A DNA stretch of 64,000 nucleotides, taken from Neptuniibacter marinus (lineage in GTDB: Bacteria > Pseudomonadota > Gammaproteobacteria > Pseudomonadales > Balneatricaceae). The stretch's first letter is position 1; each line of letters opens with the position of its first letter. Shown here one piece after another: positions 7,349-16,946 of the stretch. The DNA lies in assembly GCF_001597725.1 (NCBI RefSeq), contig NZ_LUTR01000014.1:1-64000 (forward strand). Reading direction: 5' to 3'. Below the pieces are notes generated by a model. The model searched no databases and was not told the DNA's origin. It saw only the letters and a program-made list of their open reading frames with translations. Both the position numbers and the translations under genes were made by a program.

Positions 7349-9979
7349 ATGTCACAGGAACCTAAAGCGATCTATTTAAAGGACTATAAAGTCCCTGCTT
7401 ATCTTTTCGAATCCACTGATCTGCGTTTTGAGCTATTTGAAGATGAAGCCTTAGTTCATGCCGTGTTAACTATTAGTAGAAACCCGGCCTGTACCGAGAG
7501 TGCTCCCGCTCTAGAGCTTTATGGCCATGAAACAGTGGAGTTAGTGAGCTTATCTATTGATGACGATCTGCTCAGTGATAAGGATTACGTTCGTGAGGGC
7601 GAAATGCTTAAGATAGCATCCGTTCCCGATCGCTTCTGTTTAAAGTCGACGACACGTATACACCCTGAATTAAATACCGCATTAGAGGGGTTATATAAGT
7701 CTGGTGGTATGTTCTGTACCCAATGTGAGGCGGAAGGCTTTCGCCGAATAACCTTCTTTCCGGATCGTCCCGATGTGATGTCTGTTTTTAGAACGACAGT
7801 TGAGGCTGATAAAGCACTCTATCCAGAACTTCTTTCCAATGGTAACCCTGTAGCGCAAGGGTTAGCAGAGAATAATCGTCACTGGGTGACATGGGAAGAT
7901 CCGTTCCCTAAACCGGCTTACCTTTTTGCTTTAGTTGCAGGGGATCTGCAGCATATTGAGGATTGCTTTACGACTATGTCTGGTCGTGAAGTGAAGCTGC
8001 GAATCTTTGCTGAAGAGAAGGACCTAGATAAACTCGACTATGCCATGCTTTCGCTAAAAAATGCGATGAAATGGGATGAAGAGGTTTACGGCCGTGAATA
8101 TGATCTTGATATCTATATGATTGTTGCGGTCGATTTCTTCAATATGGGCGCAATGGAGAACAAAGGCCTCAACATTTTCAATACCTCATGTGTGTTGGCT
8201 AATGCGGCCACCACTACAGACGGTGGTTTTCAGCGTGTCGAAGCGGTGGTTGCCCATGAATACTTCCATAACTGGTCGGGTAACCGTGTTACTTGTCGTG
8301 ATTGGTTTCAGCTTAGTTTAAAAGAGGGTTTCACTGTATTTCGCGATGCAGAGTTTTCTGCGGATATGAACTCGCGTACCGTTAAACGTGTTGAAGATGT
8401 CAGTCTGCTCAGAACTGCTCAGTTTGCTGAAGATGCGGGCCCTATGGCTCACCCCATTCGACCAGAATCTTTTATTGAGATATCTAACTTCTATACCCTA
8501 ACTATTTATGAAAAAGGGGCTGAAGTGGTGCGAATGGTGCGTACATTATTAGGTGAAGCTCTTTTCCGAAAAGGGTCTGATCTCTATTTTGAACGCCATG
8601 ATGGGCAAGCGGTTACCACTGAAGACTTTATTCAAGCTATGGAAGATGCGTCAGGAAAAGATCTCTCCCAGTTTAGAGCTTGGTATCATCAAGCGGGTAC
8701 GCCAGAGCTGCATATTACTGATGAGTATAATTCTGCGACAGGAGAGTATGTACTGAATGTTAAACAGAGCTGCCCACCAAGCCCCGGTCAAGAGAAGAAA
8801 TCAGCTTTCCATATTCCACTGGCAATGGGGTTATTAGATGAAAGTGGTCAAGGGATTGAGTTACCTAATGGTGAGATGACGCAAATTCTTAATGTAACTG
8901 AGTTTGAGCAGTCATTTACCTTTGGTGGTCTAGCCGCTAAACCTGTTCCTTCTCTCTTACGTGGGTTCTCGGCACCAGTGAAGCTCTTCTATCCATATCA
9001 GCGTGATGAGCTAATGTTTTTAATGGCTCATGACACAGATGGTTTCTGCCGTTGGGATGCGGCGCAAAAGCTTGCTGTTGATATTATGCAGGCGCTTATC
9101 GCCGACTATCATCCAGATAAAACTATGCAGCTGGATGATCGTTTAGTCTCCGCATTCCGCAGTGTTCTCGATGCTGAAGGGTTAGATAAAGCGATGGTTA
9201 GTAAAGTGTTGACCTTACCATCGGAAGCTTACCTTTCTGAGCTGGCTGACAGTGTTGATGTGGATGCGATTTATGCTGTTCGTAAGTTTGTTCGCTATTC
9301 CATAGCTGAGCAGCTAGAAGATAAACTACGCTCGGTATACCGAGAGAATGATCTTGATATTGCCTACACTCCCGATGCAGATTCTGTCGCGCGTCGAAGT
9401 CTTAAAAACTTATGCCTCTCTTATCTAATGAGCCTAGAAACTGAAGAAAGCCTTCAGTTAGCCAAAGCTCAATATGAAAAAGCAGATAATATGACTGATA
9501 TGCAAGTGGCCTTAGTTTTGGTTGCCCATTCATCTTTTAGGGATGCGGGGCGTGCACTGCTGGTTGATTTCTATGAGCGCTGGAAGTCGGAAAGCTTAGT
9601 GGTTAACTTATGGTTATCGATTCAAGCATCGGACCCTCATCAAGGTGCTTTAGCTCGCGTGCTTGAGCTAATGGAACATCCGGCTTTTGATCGTAAGAAT
9701 CCAAATAAACTTCGTTCTGTTATTTCTGTTTTTTGTGCACAGAATAGCCTTCATTTTCATGCGTTGGATGGTAGTGGTTATCGCTTTTTAGCTGAACGTA
9801 TTATTGAGCTTAATAGCCAAAACCCTCAAATAGCGGCAAGAATGCTAACACCACTAACACGTTGGAAAAAATTCTCTGTTGCTAGACAAGAGCTAATGAA
9901 GGCTGAGTTGGAGCGAATTAGAGATAGTGGCGACCTATCAAAAGATGTTTTTGAAGTTGTTAGTAAAAGTTTAGTGTAA
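7349..9979 (+). CDS. pepN: Aminopeptidase N (M1 family)
   Basis: Zinc aminopeptidase removing N-terminal residues from peptides, in the cytosol. The exopeptidase motif GAMEN is at 267-271, and zinc ligands are HEYFH (303-307) and E326. The N-terminal segment and four-domain length (876 aa) match the E. coli PepN type. ATG at 7349 follows AAGGTGTTGGA. It is transcribed alone; the downstream 140 bases contain an imperfect hairpin (about 10022-10045) but no clear T tract. Confidence 0.97.
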   Translation: MSQEPKAIYLKDYKVPAYLFESTDLRFELFEDEALVHAVLTISRNPACTESAPALELYGHETVELVSLSIDDDLLSDKDYVREGEMLKIASVPDRFCLKSTTRIHPELNTALEGLYKSGGMFCTQCEAEGFRRITFFPDRPDVMSVFRTTVEADKALYPELLSNGNPVAQGLAENNRHWVTWEDPFPKPAYLFALVAGDLQHIEDCFTTMSGREVKLRIFAEEKDLDKLDYAMLSLKNAMKWDEEVYGREYDLDIYMIVAVDFFNMGAMENKGLNIFNTSCVLANAATTTDGGFQRVEAVVAHEYFHNWSGNRVTCRDWFQLSLKEGFTVFRDAEFSADMNSRTVKRVEDVSLLRTAQFAEDAGPMAHPIRPESFIEISNFYTLTIYEKGAEVVRMVRTLLGEALFRKGSDLYFERHDGQAVTTEDFIQAMEDASGKDLSQFRAWYHQAGTPELHITDEYNSATGEYVLNVKQSCPPSPGQEKKSAFHIPLAMGLLDESGQGIELPNGEMTQILNVTEFEQSFTFGGLAAKPVPSLLRGFSAPVKLFYPYQRDELMFLMAHDTDGFCRWDAAQKLAVDIMQALIADYHPDKTMQLDDRLVSAFRSVLDAEGLDKAMVSKVLTLPSEAYLSELADSVDVDAIYAVRKFVRYSIAEQLEDKLRSVYRENDLDIAYTPDADSVARRSLKNLCLSYLMSLETEESLQLAKAQYEKADNMTDMQVALVLVAHSSFRDAGRALLVDFYERWKSESLVVNLWLSIQASDPHQGALARVLELMEHPAFDRKNPNKLRSVISVFCAQNSLHFHALDGSGYRFLAERIIELNSQNPQIAARMLTPLTRWKKFSVARQELMKAELERIRDSGDLSKDVFEVVSKSLV

Positions 9980-10119
9980 AAATTTGAATATTCTCCGTCA
10001 GCTGGGGGGACGTATGGTTTTCCCTCGGCTATACTCGCTGAGGAGTGTATGCCAAATTTTATATTTGGATTTGGTTTTAAATGAAAATAATAAAATATAC
10101 GTATGACTAAGGATGCAAT

Positions 10120-10518
10120 ATGTCACAGTTATTGTCTGCGGAAGATAAGTTCGATATTCAACAAAATTTCAGACGTTACATGCGATTGAAAGATAGTCAT
10201 GAATTGGCTAACGATACTTACAAAACGGCTAAAGCGAATCGGATATGGATAGCGGGTATTATTCTGCTTCTTTTTGCACTGTCATCGGAGTTCTTTTTAG
10301 GGGCCGCTGCTGGCCTTTTTGGAGTGTATTTTTATAATTTAGTCATGAGTTGGCTTGATGTTAATTCCAGTGATGAAAGTATTGAAGAGCTTGATCGTTG
10401 GTTCGCAACAAAGCGCTTAAAGTTTGAAGGGCGGATTTTATATTTTAATAATGATGAGTTATTAGAAAACCCGCTCGATCCATTTAATGAAGCTAGCTTC
10501 TCAACTGCCGAAGAATAG
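10120..10518 (+). CDS. Small membrane protein with two hydrophobic segments, unknown
   Basis: A 132-aa protein that I do not recognise. A charged N-terminal helix (1-40, with FRRYMRLKDSHE) is followed by two close hydrophobic stretches (about 43-57 and 60-77), most likely a hairpin in the inner membrane, and a 50-residue acidic C-terminal tail. Charge distribution suggests both ends face the cytosol. ATG at 10120 has AAGGA nine bases upstream. It is monocistronic, with a terminator directly after it. No enzymatic motif is visible. Confidence 0.7.
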   Translation: MSQLLSAEDKFDIQQNFRRYMRLKDSHELANDTYKTAKANRIWIAGIILLLFALSSEFFLGAAAGLFGVYFYNLVMSWLDVNSSDESIEELDRWFATKRLKFEGRILYFNNDELLENPLDPFNEASFSTAEE

Positions 10519-10545
10519 TCTTCTATAGAATATTTTATAATTAAG

Positions 10546-10576
10546 TGCCGAAATGTTAATTCCTTTCGGCATTTTT
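10546..10576 (+). terminator. Rho-independent terminator
   Basis: Perfect 8-bp stem TGCCGAAA (10546-10553) / TTTCGGCA (10564-10571) with a ten-base loop and a following TTTTT run. It ends the small membrane protein transcript. Confidence 0.85.
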
Positions 10577-10595
10577 ATGTGAGCATGAATTTAAA

Positions 10596-11192
10596 ATGGT
10601 TAGTCTAGCGCATAAGCGTTATTGGATTTTTGATCTTGATGGCACCCTAACTAAGCCTGTGCATGACTTTGTACATATTCGCAATGAATTAGGCTTGGCG
10701 CCGAATACCGATATTCTTTCTGCTATAGCCCTCCAGCCTGAAGAGAAAAGGCGCACAATGTTAACGCATTTAGATGAGCTTGAGCGTTATTATGCTGCAC
10801 AAGCACAACCAGCGGAGGGTGCCGTTGAGTTATTAACTAAGCTTGATAAAAAAGGATGCTGTTTAGGTATTTTGACACGGAATGCTCATGAATTTGCTCT
10901 TTTATCTTTGCAGGCTATTGGCGCCGCAGATTTTTTTGCTAGCAAAGATATTTTAGGACGAGATGAAGCGAAACCTAAACCTTCACCTGAAGGTATAAAT
11001 ATTCTTTTAAATCAGTGGGCTGGGGATAATGAAGAAGCGGTAATGGTCGGGGACTTTCATTTTGACCTTCTTTCTGGGCGTGCGGCTTCAGTAACAACGG
11101 TTCATGTTGATATGGCTGATCGCCATTGGCCTGAAGAGACGGATGTTAGAGTAAAAAATTTATTTGAGCTATTTTATCGGCTTGATGAATAA
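10596..11192 (+). CDS. HAD-family phosphatase
   Basis: Haloacid-dehalogenase-superfamily hydrolase of 198 aa. Motif I FDLDGT gives nucleophile D13 and acid D15; motif II is in GILTRNA (about 94-100); the lysine region is RDEAKPKPSP (about 122-131); motif III is VGDFHFD (about 151-157). The cap is small and helical, as in phosphoglycolate-phosphatase-like subfamily IA enzymes. The substrate cannot be assigned; it is not next to other metabolic genes. The start lacks a strong ribosome site. Confidence 0.85.
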   Translation: MVSLAHKRYWIFDLDGTLTKPVHDFVHIRNELGLAPNTDILSAIALQPEEKRRTMLTHLDELERYYAAQAQPAEGAVELLTKLDKKGCCLGILTRNAHEFALLSLQAIGAADFFASKDILGRDEAKPKPSPEGINILLNQWAGDNEEAVMVGDFHFDLLSGRAASVTTVHVDMADRHWPEETDVRVKNLFELFYRLDE

Positions 11193-11441
11193 GTTGGCCT
11201 AGCGTTTGCTTTAAGATAAGTGAGGAAAGCGTTTGCTTTTACTCTTGGCCTAAGCATTAGTGATATCTATCCAGATTATTTTTAATGCAACTTTTGAGAC
11301 CAAAGTGTTTTTCACTTTGGTCTTTTTTTATCTAAACGAATCTAGCCTGTCGTTTTATTTCCCACTCACCGGTTTGATGTTAGTCATCCGGAGCTACATC
11401 AGTGTTGCGCTGCAATATTTTTCTATCTAACCTCGTCTAAA
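11193..11441 (+). other. Intergenic segment with a 12-bp direct repeat
   Basis: Non-coding stretch after the HAD gene. AGCGTTTGCTTT occurs at 11201-11212 and again at 11228-11239, and TTGGCCTA flanks the pair at 11194 and 11245. A strong terminator follows at 11298. This may be a 3' untranslated region or a short RNA; nothing more can be supported. From 11330 to 11441 I see no gene. Confidence 0.35.
11298..11329 (+). terminator. Rho-independent terminator
   Basis: Perfect 10-bp stem GACCAAAGTG (11298-11307) / CACTTTGGTC (11313-11322), five-base T loop and a run of seven T. It lies 105 bases after the HAD gene stop. Confidence 0.9.
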
Positions 11442-11490
11442 TTGATCTTTATCATGCGCACTTGCTCGTTTTCTCTATATTTTATTTATA
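11442..11490 (+). promoter_or_regulatory. FNR/Anr-type promoter of the hemerythrin gene
   Basis: TTGAT CTTT ATCAT at 11442-11455 matches the FNR/Anr box TTGAT-N4-ATCAA at nine of ten positions. A good -10 hexamer TATATT is at 11476-11481, which puts the box centre about 40-41 bases before the expected start near 11489, the classic class II activator position. The next gene starts at 11587. This predicts induction under oxygen limitation. Confidence 0.65.
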
Positions 11491-11586
11491 GTGATCGGCT
11501 TTTATGTACCCAAAGATAATACAAGTTGTATGTTCATTTCAGTTTCCTGAGTTGCGTATTACCACGTTTTGTGAGGAGCTTTACTT

Positions 11587-12138
11587 ATGACAATACTTAC
11601 TGAGTTACATCAAGACCATGTGAATCTTAATAAGTTGCTCGTTATATTAGGACTTAAGATAGACAAACTTAGAGCGGGTGACTCGCCTAATTTTAATTTG
11701 ATGGCAGATGTTATCAATTATATCGCTTCTTATGCTGATGGTTATCATCATCCGAGAGAAGATAAGCTCTATGACTACTTCTCCGGGCGCTCCGAAGCAT
11801 TAGACACGCATTTGTTGCACTGTGCTGTAGAGCATCAGAAACTTAAAGCGTCCAGTATTCAGCTTATAGAGGCCATTGATGGGGTCCTTCATGATGCTGT
11901 TATGCCTATGACTGAGTTTGTTAATCTCTTAGATGGGTTTGTGATTTTACAAACGGCTCATCTGGATTCTGAAGAGGGGTATCTGTTCCCACTTATTCAA
12001 GGTGTAGCTTCTGAGGAAGATTGGGCAATTATTGATGGGTTATTACCGCAAGAGAGTGACCCGCTATTTGGAGAGAATAAAGCAACAGAGTATATAGATA
12101 TTTATCGTGAACTTATTGTCGATATGAATAAGGCTTAG
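11587..12138 (+). CDS. Hemerythrin domain-containing protein
   Basis: A 183-aa four-helix protein with the hemerythrin/HHE ligand set: HQDH (8-11), HHPRED (about 57-62), HLLHCAVEH (about 78-86) and HLDSEEGYLFP (about 124-134), suited to a non-haem di-iron site. Such proteins bind oxygen or nitric oxide, or help in iron-sulphur repair; which one applies is unknown. ATG at 11587 follows GTGAGGAG. The upstream FNR/Anr-type box suggests expression at low oxygen. It ends seven bases from the convergent diguanylate cyclase gene. Confidence 0.88.
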   Translation: MTILTELHQDHVNLNKLLVILGLKIDKLRAGDSPNFNLMADVINYIASYADGYHHPREDKLYDYFSGRSEALDTHLLHCAVEHQKLKASSIQLIEAIDGVLHDAVMPMTEFVNLLDGFVILQTAHLDSEEGYLFPLIQGVASEEDWAIIDGLLPQESDPLFGENKATEYIDIYRELIVDMNKA

Positions 12139-12145
12139 GTTGAAT

Positions 12146-13282
12146 TTAGCCTTGATCAATTTGGTTATGTGGTGATTCAAGGTCTGGAAATGGCATAAAT
12201 GAAACTTGGTTTCGGCCAGCGTCTTTTGAACTATAAACAGCTTTGTCTGCGGCTTGGATCAGTTGATAGGCAATATCGTCTAGTTTTACCGATGGGTTTT
12301 TCTCAGGATGACATAAAGATACGCCTATAGATGTTGTCATCCTGAAAGGCCTAGATAGTTCGTCACGAAAAATCAGATTAGCTAATTTCTTTCTAAGCGT
12401 TTCAGCTATGCTTAAAGCGCGGTCTTTGTCGCAGTTCGGCAATAATATGGCAAATTCTTCACCACCATACCGAGCAACGGTATCTGTTTTACGCAGCTGC
12501 TTATTGAGAAACAAGCCTATTGTGCGTAGTACTCTATCGCCTGTTTGGTGTCCGTAAGTATCATTCACCGTTTTAAAGTGGTCTAGATCAATAAATAAAC
12601 AAGCTAAAGAGTGTGCCGATCGGCTAGCTCGAGATAATTCACGAACAATCTCTTCTTCAAATGAACGGCGATTATGAACTTTCGTCAGCATATCAATACT
12701 GCTGAGTCGGTGGAGGTTTTCTTGGTTAATGCAGTTTTCTATACATACGGATACCACAGAGGCTAAGTGTTGAATATAATCATATCTCACATGCTCCGTG
12801 TATCGGCTAGCGTCGCAGCTCCCTAAGTGAAGGCTACCTATTAAGCAGTTGTGTCTAACTAAAGGTAATAAAGCGCAAGATTCTACTGGGCTATCTGCGA
12901 CAGGGAAGGCTTCAGCTTTTAGGGAGGGGCTAAGTGTTCCTACAATCATCCCTTGATTAGGGTAAATTGATTTTAACAGTCGTTGGCTTTGGACAAACCT
13001 TAAGGTATTACCTGTTGCCGGAGGTACATATTCATTCAGTAAACTACGTGCCGCATGTTCAGGGTCAAATAAGATCAGATTGACACTGCTTAGTCGGAAG
13101 AGCGCTTTAAAATCAACCAAGATAAGATCTAATAATTCAGACAAGCGTCCACAAGAAAGTAAGCGAAGCTCCACTTCAAAAAAACTATTCAGAACCGACT
13201 CATTTTGTTCTGCTTTATTGATCATCAGTCGCAGGGTACGTTTGAGTTCCTGATTCTCTTTTTCTAATGGATCCAGCCCCAT
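12146..13282 (-). CDS. GAF-like (DUF484-type) GGDEF diguanylate cyclase
   Basis: Predicted c-di-GMP synthase of 378 aa. An N-terminal coiled coil (about 5-35) leads to a GAF-like region resembling DUF484 (about 35-185), then a GGDEF domain (about 195-360). The active site is GGEEF at 273-277; the inhibitory RxxD (RKTD) is at 264-267. No membrane segments are seen, so it is cytosolic. The ATG is preceded on the minus strand by AAGGAAAT. The convergent hemerythrin gene ends seven bases away, with no terminator between the two. The sensed signal is not evident. Confidence 0.9.
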   Translation of the reverse strand: MGLDPLEKENQELKRTLRLMINKAEQNESVLNSFFEVELRLLSCGRLSELLDLILVDFKALFRLSSVNLILFDPEHAARSLLNEYVPPATGNTLRFVQSQRLLKSIYPNQGMIVGTLSPSLKAEAFPVADSPVESCALLPLVRHNCLIGSLHLGSCDASRYTEHVRYDYIQHLASVVSVCIENCINQENLHRLSSIDMLTKVHNRRSFEEEIVRELSRASRSAHSLACLFIDLDHFKTVNDTYGHQTGDRVLRTIGLFLNKQLRKTDTVARYGGEEFAILLPNCDKDRALSIAETLRKKLANLIFRDELSRPFRMTTSIGVSLCHPEKNPSVKLDDIAYQLIQAADKAVYSSKDAGRNQVSFMPFPDLESPHNQIDQG

Positions 13283-13387
13283 CTTATTTCCTTTTAAGAC
13301 ATGTGCATAATGTATCGGCCAACTCTAAGATCAATGCAGCTTTTTTTACTAATTTAGTGCGATTAAAATGTGATTAATCAATGTGCG

Positions 13388-13993
13388 TTAACGGTTGCCT
13401 AAATATTGTTCTACAGTGTCCACAACCGCTTGGGTATGGGCATCAATTTCCATATTAACCTTATCTCCTTTTTCAAGATTACCAAAGGTCGTTATTGATA
13501 AAGTTTCAGGGATAAGAAATACATTAAACTGATCCTCTAAAACTTCGCCGATGGTCAGGCTACAGCCGTTAAGCGCAACAAAGCCTTTTGGAAATATATA
13601 CTTTCGCCACTCGGGAGTAATGTTAAACCAAAGAATCCAGTTGTTTTCTGGCTTTTCAATACGATTGATTGAAACCTGTTGATGGACATGCCCAGATAAT
13701 AAGTGCCCACCTATTTCGTCACCAAACTTTGCAGCTCTTTCAAAATTAACCAAATCCCCTAGGTTTATTTCGCTAAGGTTAGTGACGCGTAAGGTTTCCA
13801 TAATGAGATCAAAACTGACAATATTTTCTTTAAACGAAGTGACCGTAAGGCAGGTGCCATTGAGCGCAATACTTGCGCCTAATTGGATATCTTTGCAATG
13901 TTGTGGGGGAAGCTCTACCTTTAGATGTATAAAATCTGCTTTTTTCTCGAGGGCGCGGATGACCCCTTTGCCTTGCACTATGCCTGTAAACAT
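13388..13993 (-). CDS. ribE: Riboflavin synthase, alpha subunit
   Basis: Converts two 6,7-dimethyl-8-ribityllumazine into riboflavin and a pyrimidinedione. The characteristic N-terminus MFTGIVQG and two tandem lumazine-binding barrels (about 1-97 and 98-190) are present, with the repeated GxSIALNGTCLTV and GFVALNGCSLTI motifs. At 201 aa it has normal length. It stands alone here, apart from other rib genes, so it may be a second or relocated copy. The symbol ribC is used for the E. coli gene. Confidence 0.95.
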   Translation of the reverse strand: MFTGIVQGKGVIRALEKKADFIHLKVELPPQHCKDIQLGASIALNGTCLTVTSFKENIVSFDLIMETLRVTNLSEINLGDLVNFERAAKFGDEIGGHLLSGHVHQQVSINRIEKPENNWILWFNITPEWRKYIFPKGFVALNGCSLTIGEVLEDQFNVFLIPETLSITTFGNLEKGDKVNMEIDAHTQAVVDTVEQYLGNR

Positions 13994-14108
13994 TTGAGTA
14001 CTCTTAAAAATTAACTCATAAGACTGCTAATCTAAACAATGCTTAGCATCGTATCAATATTGTAGGCTGAGTGCAGCGCTTATTATTGCAGGATTAAAAG
14101 GAGCTCCC

Positions 14109-15002
14109 ATGAAAATATTGATTACCGGAGGCACTGGCTTTATCGGCCAGCACTTCATCCGTAGACGCTTAGCTGTTAATGATGAAATTTACTGTTTAAC
14201 TCGAGATCAAGATAGAGCCCAGCATCTATTTCAAGGGACGGTTGAGGTTATTAGCGCTTTGTCAGAGTTGGAGGGAATTCCTCTTGATGCGGTGATCAAT
14301 CTAGCGGGAGAACCTATTTTAGATAAGCGTTGGTCGAAAGAGCGTAAAGAGCTGCTTTATAGCAGTCGAGTGGAGCTAACAAATGATATTGTTAAGTGGT
14401 TGGCTCAACTATCAGTTAAGCCCAAGGTGCTAATAAGTGGGTCGGCTATTGGTTATTACGGCAGTCAATTAGATGAAGAGTTAGGCGAGGAAAGCCCATG
14501 CAATTCGGGCTTTACTCATCAGTTGTGTTTAGCGTGGGAGAACGCCGCATTGCAGGCTGAGCGCTTAGGTATCCGAGTGTGCTTGTTACGTACAGGCATA
14601 GTTTTAGGGGAGGGTGGCGCTTTAGCTAAAATGGAAATGCCGTTTAAATTGGGTTTAGGTGGTGCTATAGGTGCTGGAAAGCAATGGATGTCATGGATAC
14701 ATATTGATGATCAGATTGAAATTATTGAGATGTTGTTAACGCATGAGCAATTTTCTGGAGCGTTTAATTTAACAGCCCCTGAGACGGTAACAAATAAAGA
14801 GTTTAGCTCTACTTTAGGCCATGTTTTGCATCGCCCTACAGTTTTGCCTATGCCTGTATGTATTCTGAAGCTTATTTTAGGAGAAGGTGCTGAGTTGTTA
14901 ACTGAGGGGCAGCGTGTAGTGCCGAAAAATCTTTTAGATAGCGGTTATAAATTTAACTATCCTAAATTGGAGCAGGCATTAGCATCTATTTATCGTAATT
15001 GA
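14109..15002 (+). CDS. YfcH-like TIGR01777 epimerase/oxidoreductase
   Basis: Short-chain-dehydrogenase-type protein of 297 aa with N-terminal NAD(P)-binding GGTGFIG (7-13), a SGSAIGYYG active-site segment near residue 115 and the family C-terminal extension (DUF1731-like, about 245-297). The reaction of this family is not established. The start has a strong AAGGAG eight bases upstream. It converges on batD with only one base between the stop codons and no terminator. The E. coli relative is yfcH. Confidence 0.88.
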   Translation: MKILITGGTGFIGQHFIRRRLAVNDEIYCLTRDQDRAQHLFQGTVEVISALSELEGIPLDAVINLAGEPILDKRWSKERKELLYSSRVELTNDIVKWLAQLSVKPKVLISGSAIGYYGSQLDEELGEESPCNSGFTHQLCLAWENAALQAERLGIRVCLLRTGIVLGEGGALAKMEMPFKLGLGGAIGAGKQWMSWIHIDDQIEIIEMLLTHEQFSGAFNLTAPETVTNKEFSSTLGHVLHRPTVLPMPVCILKLILGEGAELLTEGQRVVPKNLLDSGYKFNYPKLEQALASIYRN

Positions 15003-15003
15003 G

Positions 15004-16680
15004 TTAAGGGTTTTGATAGCTCAGATGGTTATCGCCAGCTTGCATATCGAGTCTTTTTTGTTGTCGTTTCCGGAGTTTGTCTATAGCGTCAAGTAGTAGG
15101 TCTCCTCGCCATAACTCAGGACTTTCACTATATAAATGTTGCTCTAAATCCACTATAAGAAAGTTGAGAGTTTGGTTCTTGGCGTTCTCGCAGACCTGTT
15201 CTAGCGAGAGTAGTAGTGGGTCGTTCCAAAAACTTTGTGCCCATTCAATTAATCGTAATTGCGTTATGGCTGGATTGTTCTGGTTACAGGCCATAGATAA
15301 GGCTTGAAAGGTATTTCTTTCTGCTATTTCAGTTGCAACCTGTTTGCGCATTGTCTGTTCTTGAGCGAGTTGTTCTTCGTTGTGTTTAGAGATGTTTTGT
15401 AATAGTCGTAGTTTATTAAAAGAGTAAATCCAGCCTAATACCGACACTATACTGATAGCAGTAAGTAACCAGATAAGTAGCTCAGAAGTATCTTTAGGTC
15501 GATCCCCTTCATTATTAATAGAGTCATTACTTTGTAGCTCGTTTGATACTTTAGGCTTTGCTTGAATACTTGTAGAAATTACTTTTGATGCCAGGCTTGC
15601 GGTTTGACCTTGATCAGTTTGAGTGTTCCACCAAGGAATATCGATTGCAGGTAGTGTTACCTCACCTGTTTCTAAGGGGGTAATGAGGAGCTCTTCTGTG
15701 CGTTGACTGACTACCCCATGCTCTGTCATCTGCTCTTCTAATACGACATTGAGTAATTTTATATCGGCTAATTCATTTTTGAGAACAGATAATGAAGGTA
15801 GAGCTGATGCAGGTATACCCTCAGCTTCCATAGAGATAATCCGAGTGAAGCTATCACCTACTGCAATATGATTAAGGTCGGGCACATTATCTTCAAGATG
15901 AACACTCTGTGCTGGAAGCCAAAGAGTATTACTGCTGCTAAAAGTAGGAGGTAGTACAGAAATAATTTGAGGAGGGCTGTTTAGCTCTAATAGATTACCG
16001 TTTGTTAATGTTGCGCTTAAAAATAAAGGGGAAATTTCAATGCTTCCCTCTTCTCTAGGAAATATAGCGTAATTATTTTCGGTCACGGTGTAGCGTTGGC
16101 CACTCACAACAGTCGAATACTTTTTCTGTTCTTCCAATGGTTTGATTAAAGCATCGATAGATTCAGGTTGGCTCAAATTCATATTGTCAGGAAGAGGCGA
16201 TAGGTGAAATATCCGAGCACTGAGAATCACTTGAGCATTGATATAAGCTTCATCTTTATCAAGTTCAACGTCTAAATAGATTGGCCGTAATGCACCCTCG
16301 CTAGGATGAGGGTTTTGCTCAGCAGGTAACACGAATAGAGAAACTTCAGGGCTAATTTCGGTCCCGACTTTTATGGGTGGGATTATCTTCTCTCCATCTC
16401 CAATAGGACGTAGTGAAAGGACCCAGCGATTTTTTGTGATGATGGTATTTGTGCTATGGCTAGACAGGGTGACCTGTTTTGTACTTAAAAGCACATAATC
16501 TTTTTGTAATGCACGAAGGTCTGGACGGTCTTGATTCGTTTGATCGGTTTCTATTGTTAGCGTTAGCTTTTCACCTTGATAAATGGTGGACTGATCTAGT
16601 TTAGCGGTAACTGCAGCGTGTATAGAAAATGATACAAAAAATAAGACGCTTAACAGTTTTGTTGGGTGAATTAGCAACAC
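15004..16680 (-). CDS. batD: BatD family protein, apparently orphan
   Basis: Envelope protein of 558 aa. A signal peptide (about 1-23, ending HAAVTA) is followed by a large beta-rich periplasmic part that begins KLDQSTIYQGEKLTLTI, a transmembrane segment near 405-425 (LLIWLLTAISIVSVLGWIYSF), a coiled coil and a cytosolic tail. BatD normally accompanies moxR, batA and batB in an operon linked to stress tolerance; here none of them is adjacent, because the upstream neighbour is a divergent glutamate dehydrogenase gene. The start is GTG at 16680 or TTG at 16677, after AAAGGA. Partner proteins may be encoded elsewhere. Confidence 0.8.
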   Translation of the reverse strand: MLLIHPTKLLSVLFFVSFSIHAAVTAKLDQSTIYQGEKLTLTIETDQTNQDRPDLRALQKDYVLLSTKQVTLSSHSTNTIITKNRWVLSLRPIGDGEKIIPPIKVGTEISPEVSLFVLPAEQNPHPSEGALRPIYLDVELDKDEAYINAQVILSARIFHLSPLPDNMNLSQPESIDALIKPLEEQKKYSTVVSGQRYTVTENNYAIFPREEGSIEISPLFLSATLTNGNLLELNSPPQIISVLPPTFSSSNTLWLPAQSVHLEDNVPDLNHIAVGDSFTRIISMEAEGIPASALPSLSVLKNELADIKLLNVVLEEQMTEHGVVSQRTEELLITPLETGEVTLPAIDIPWWNTQTDQGQTASLASKVISTSIQAKPKVSNELQSNDSINNEGDRPKDTSELLIWLLTAISIVSVLGWIYSFNKLRLLQNISKHNEEQLAQEQTMRKQVATEIAERNTFQALSMACNQNNPAITQLRLIEWAQSFWNDPLLLSLEQVCENAKNQTLNFLIVDLEQHLYSESPELWRGDLLLDAIDKLRKRQQKRLDMQAGDNHLSYQNP

Positions 16681-16946
16681 AAAGTCCTTTGTTAATACTT
16701 CAAAGGTGCAGATCTAAAACCTTAACACGTTATTAATAAATCCCATATTTTCTTGATTATGAGTAATGTTAGTGGCCATAGCAATGATTCTTGAAGGAGA
16801 AACATTTTTTTTACGACTACAGTAGGTTTTTTTTTAATAGTGAGTGCCGCTTAGTTAGTATATTAGGAAATGTTTAATAAAAAGCCTGAGCGTATCTTTA
16901 GTTTCTATCTATACTGTTGATAAACGGGCTTATTTTTGAGTGTATT

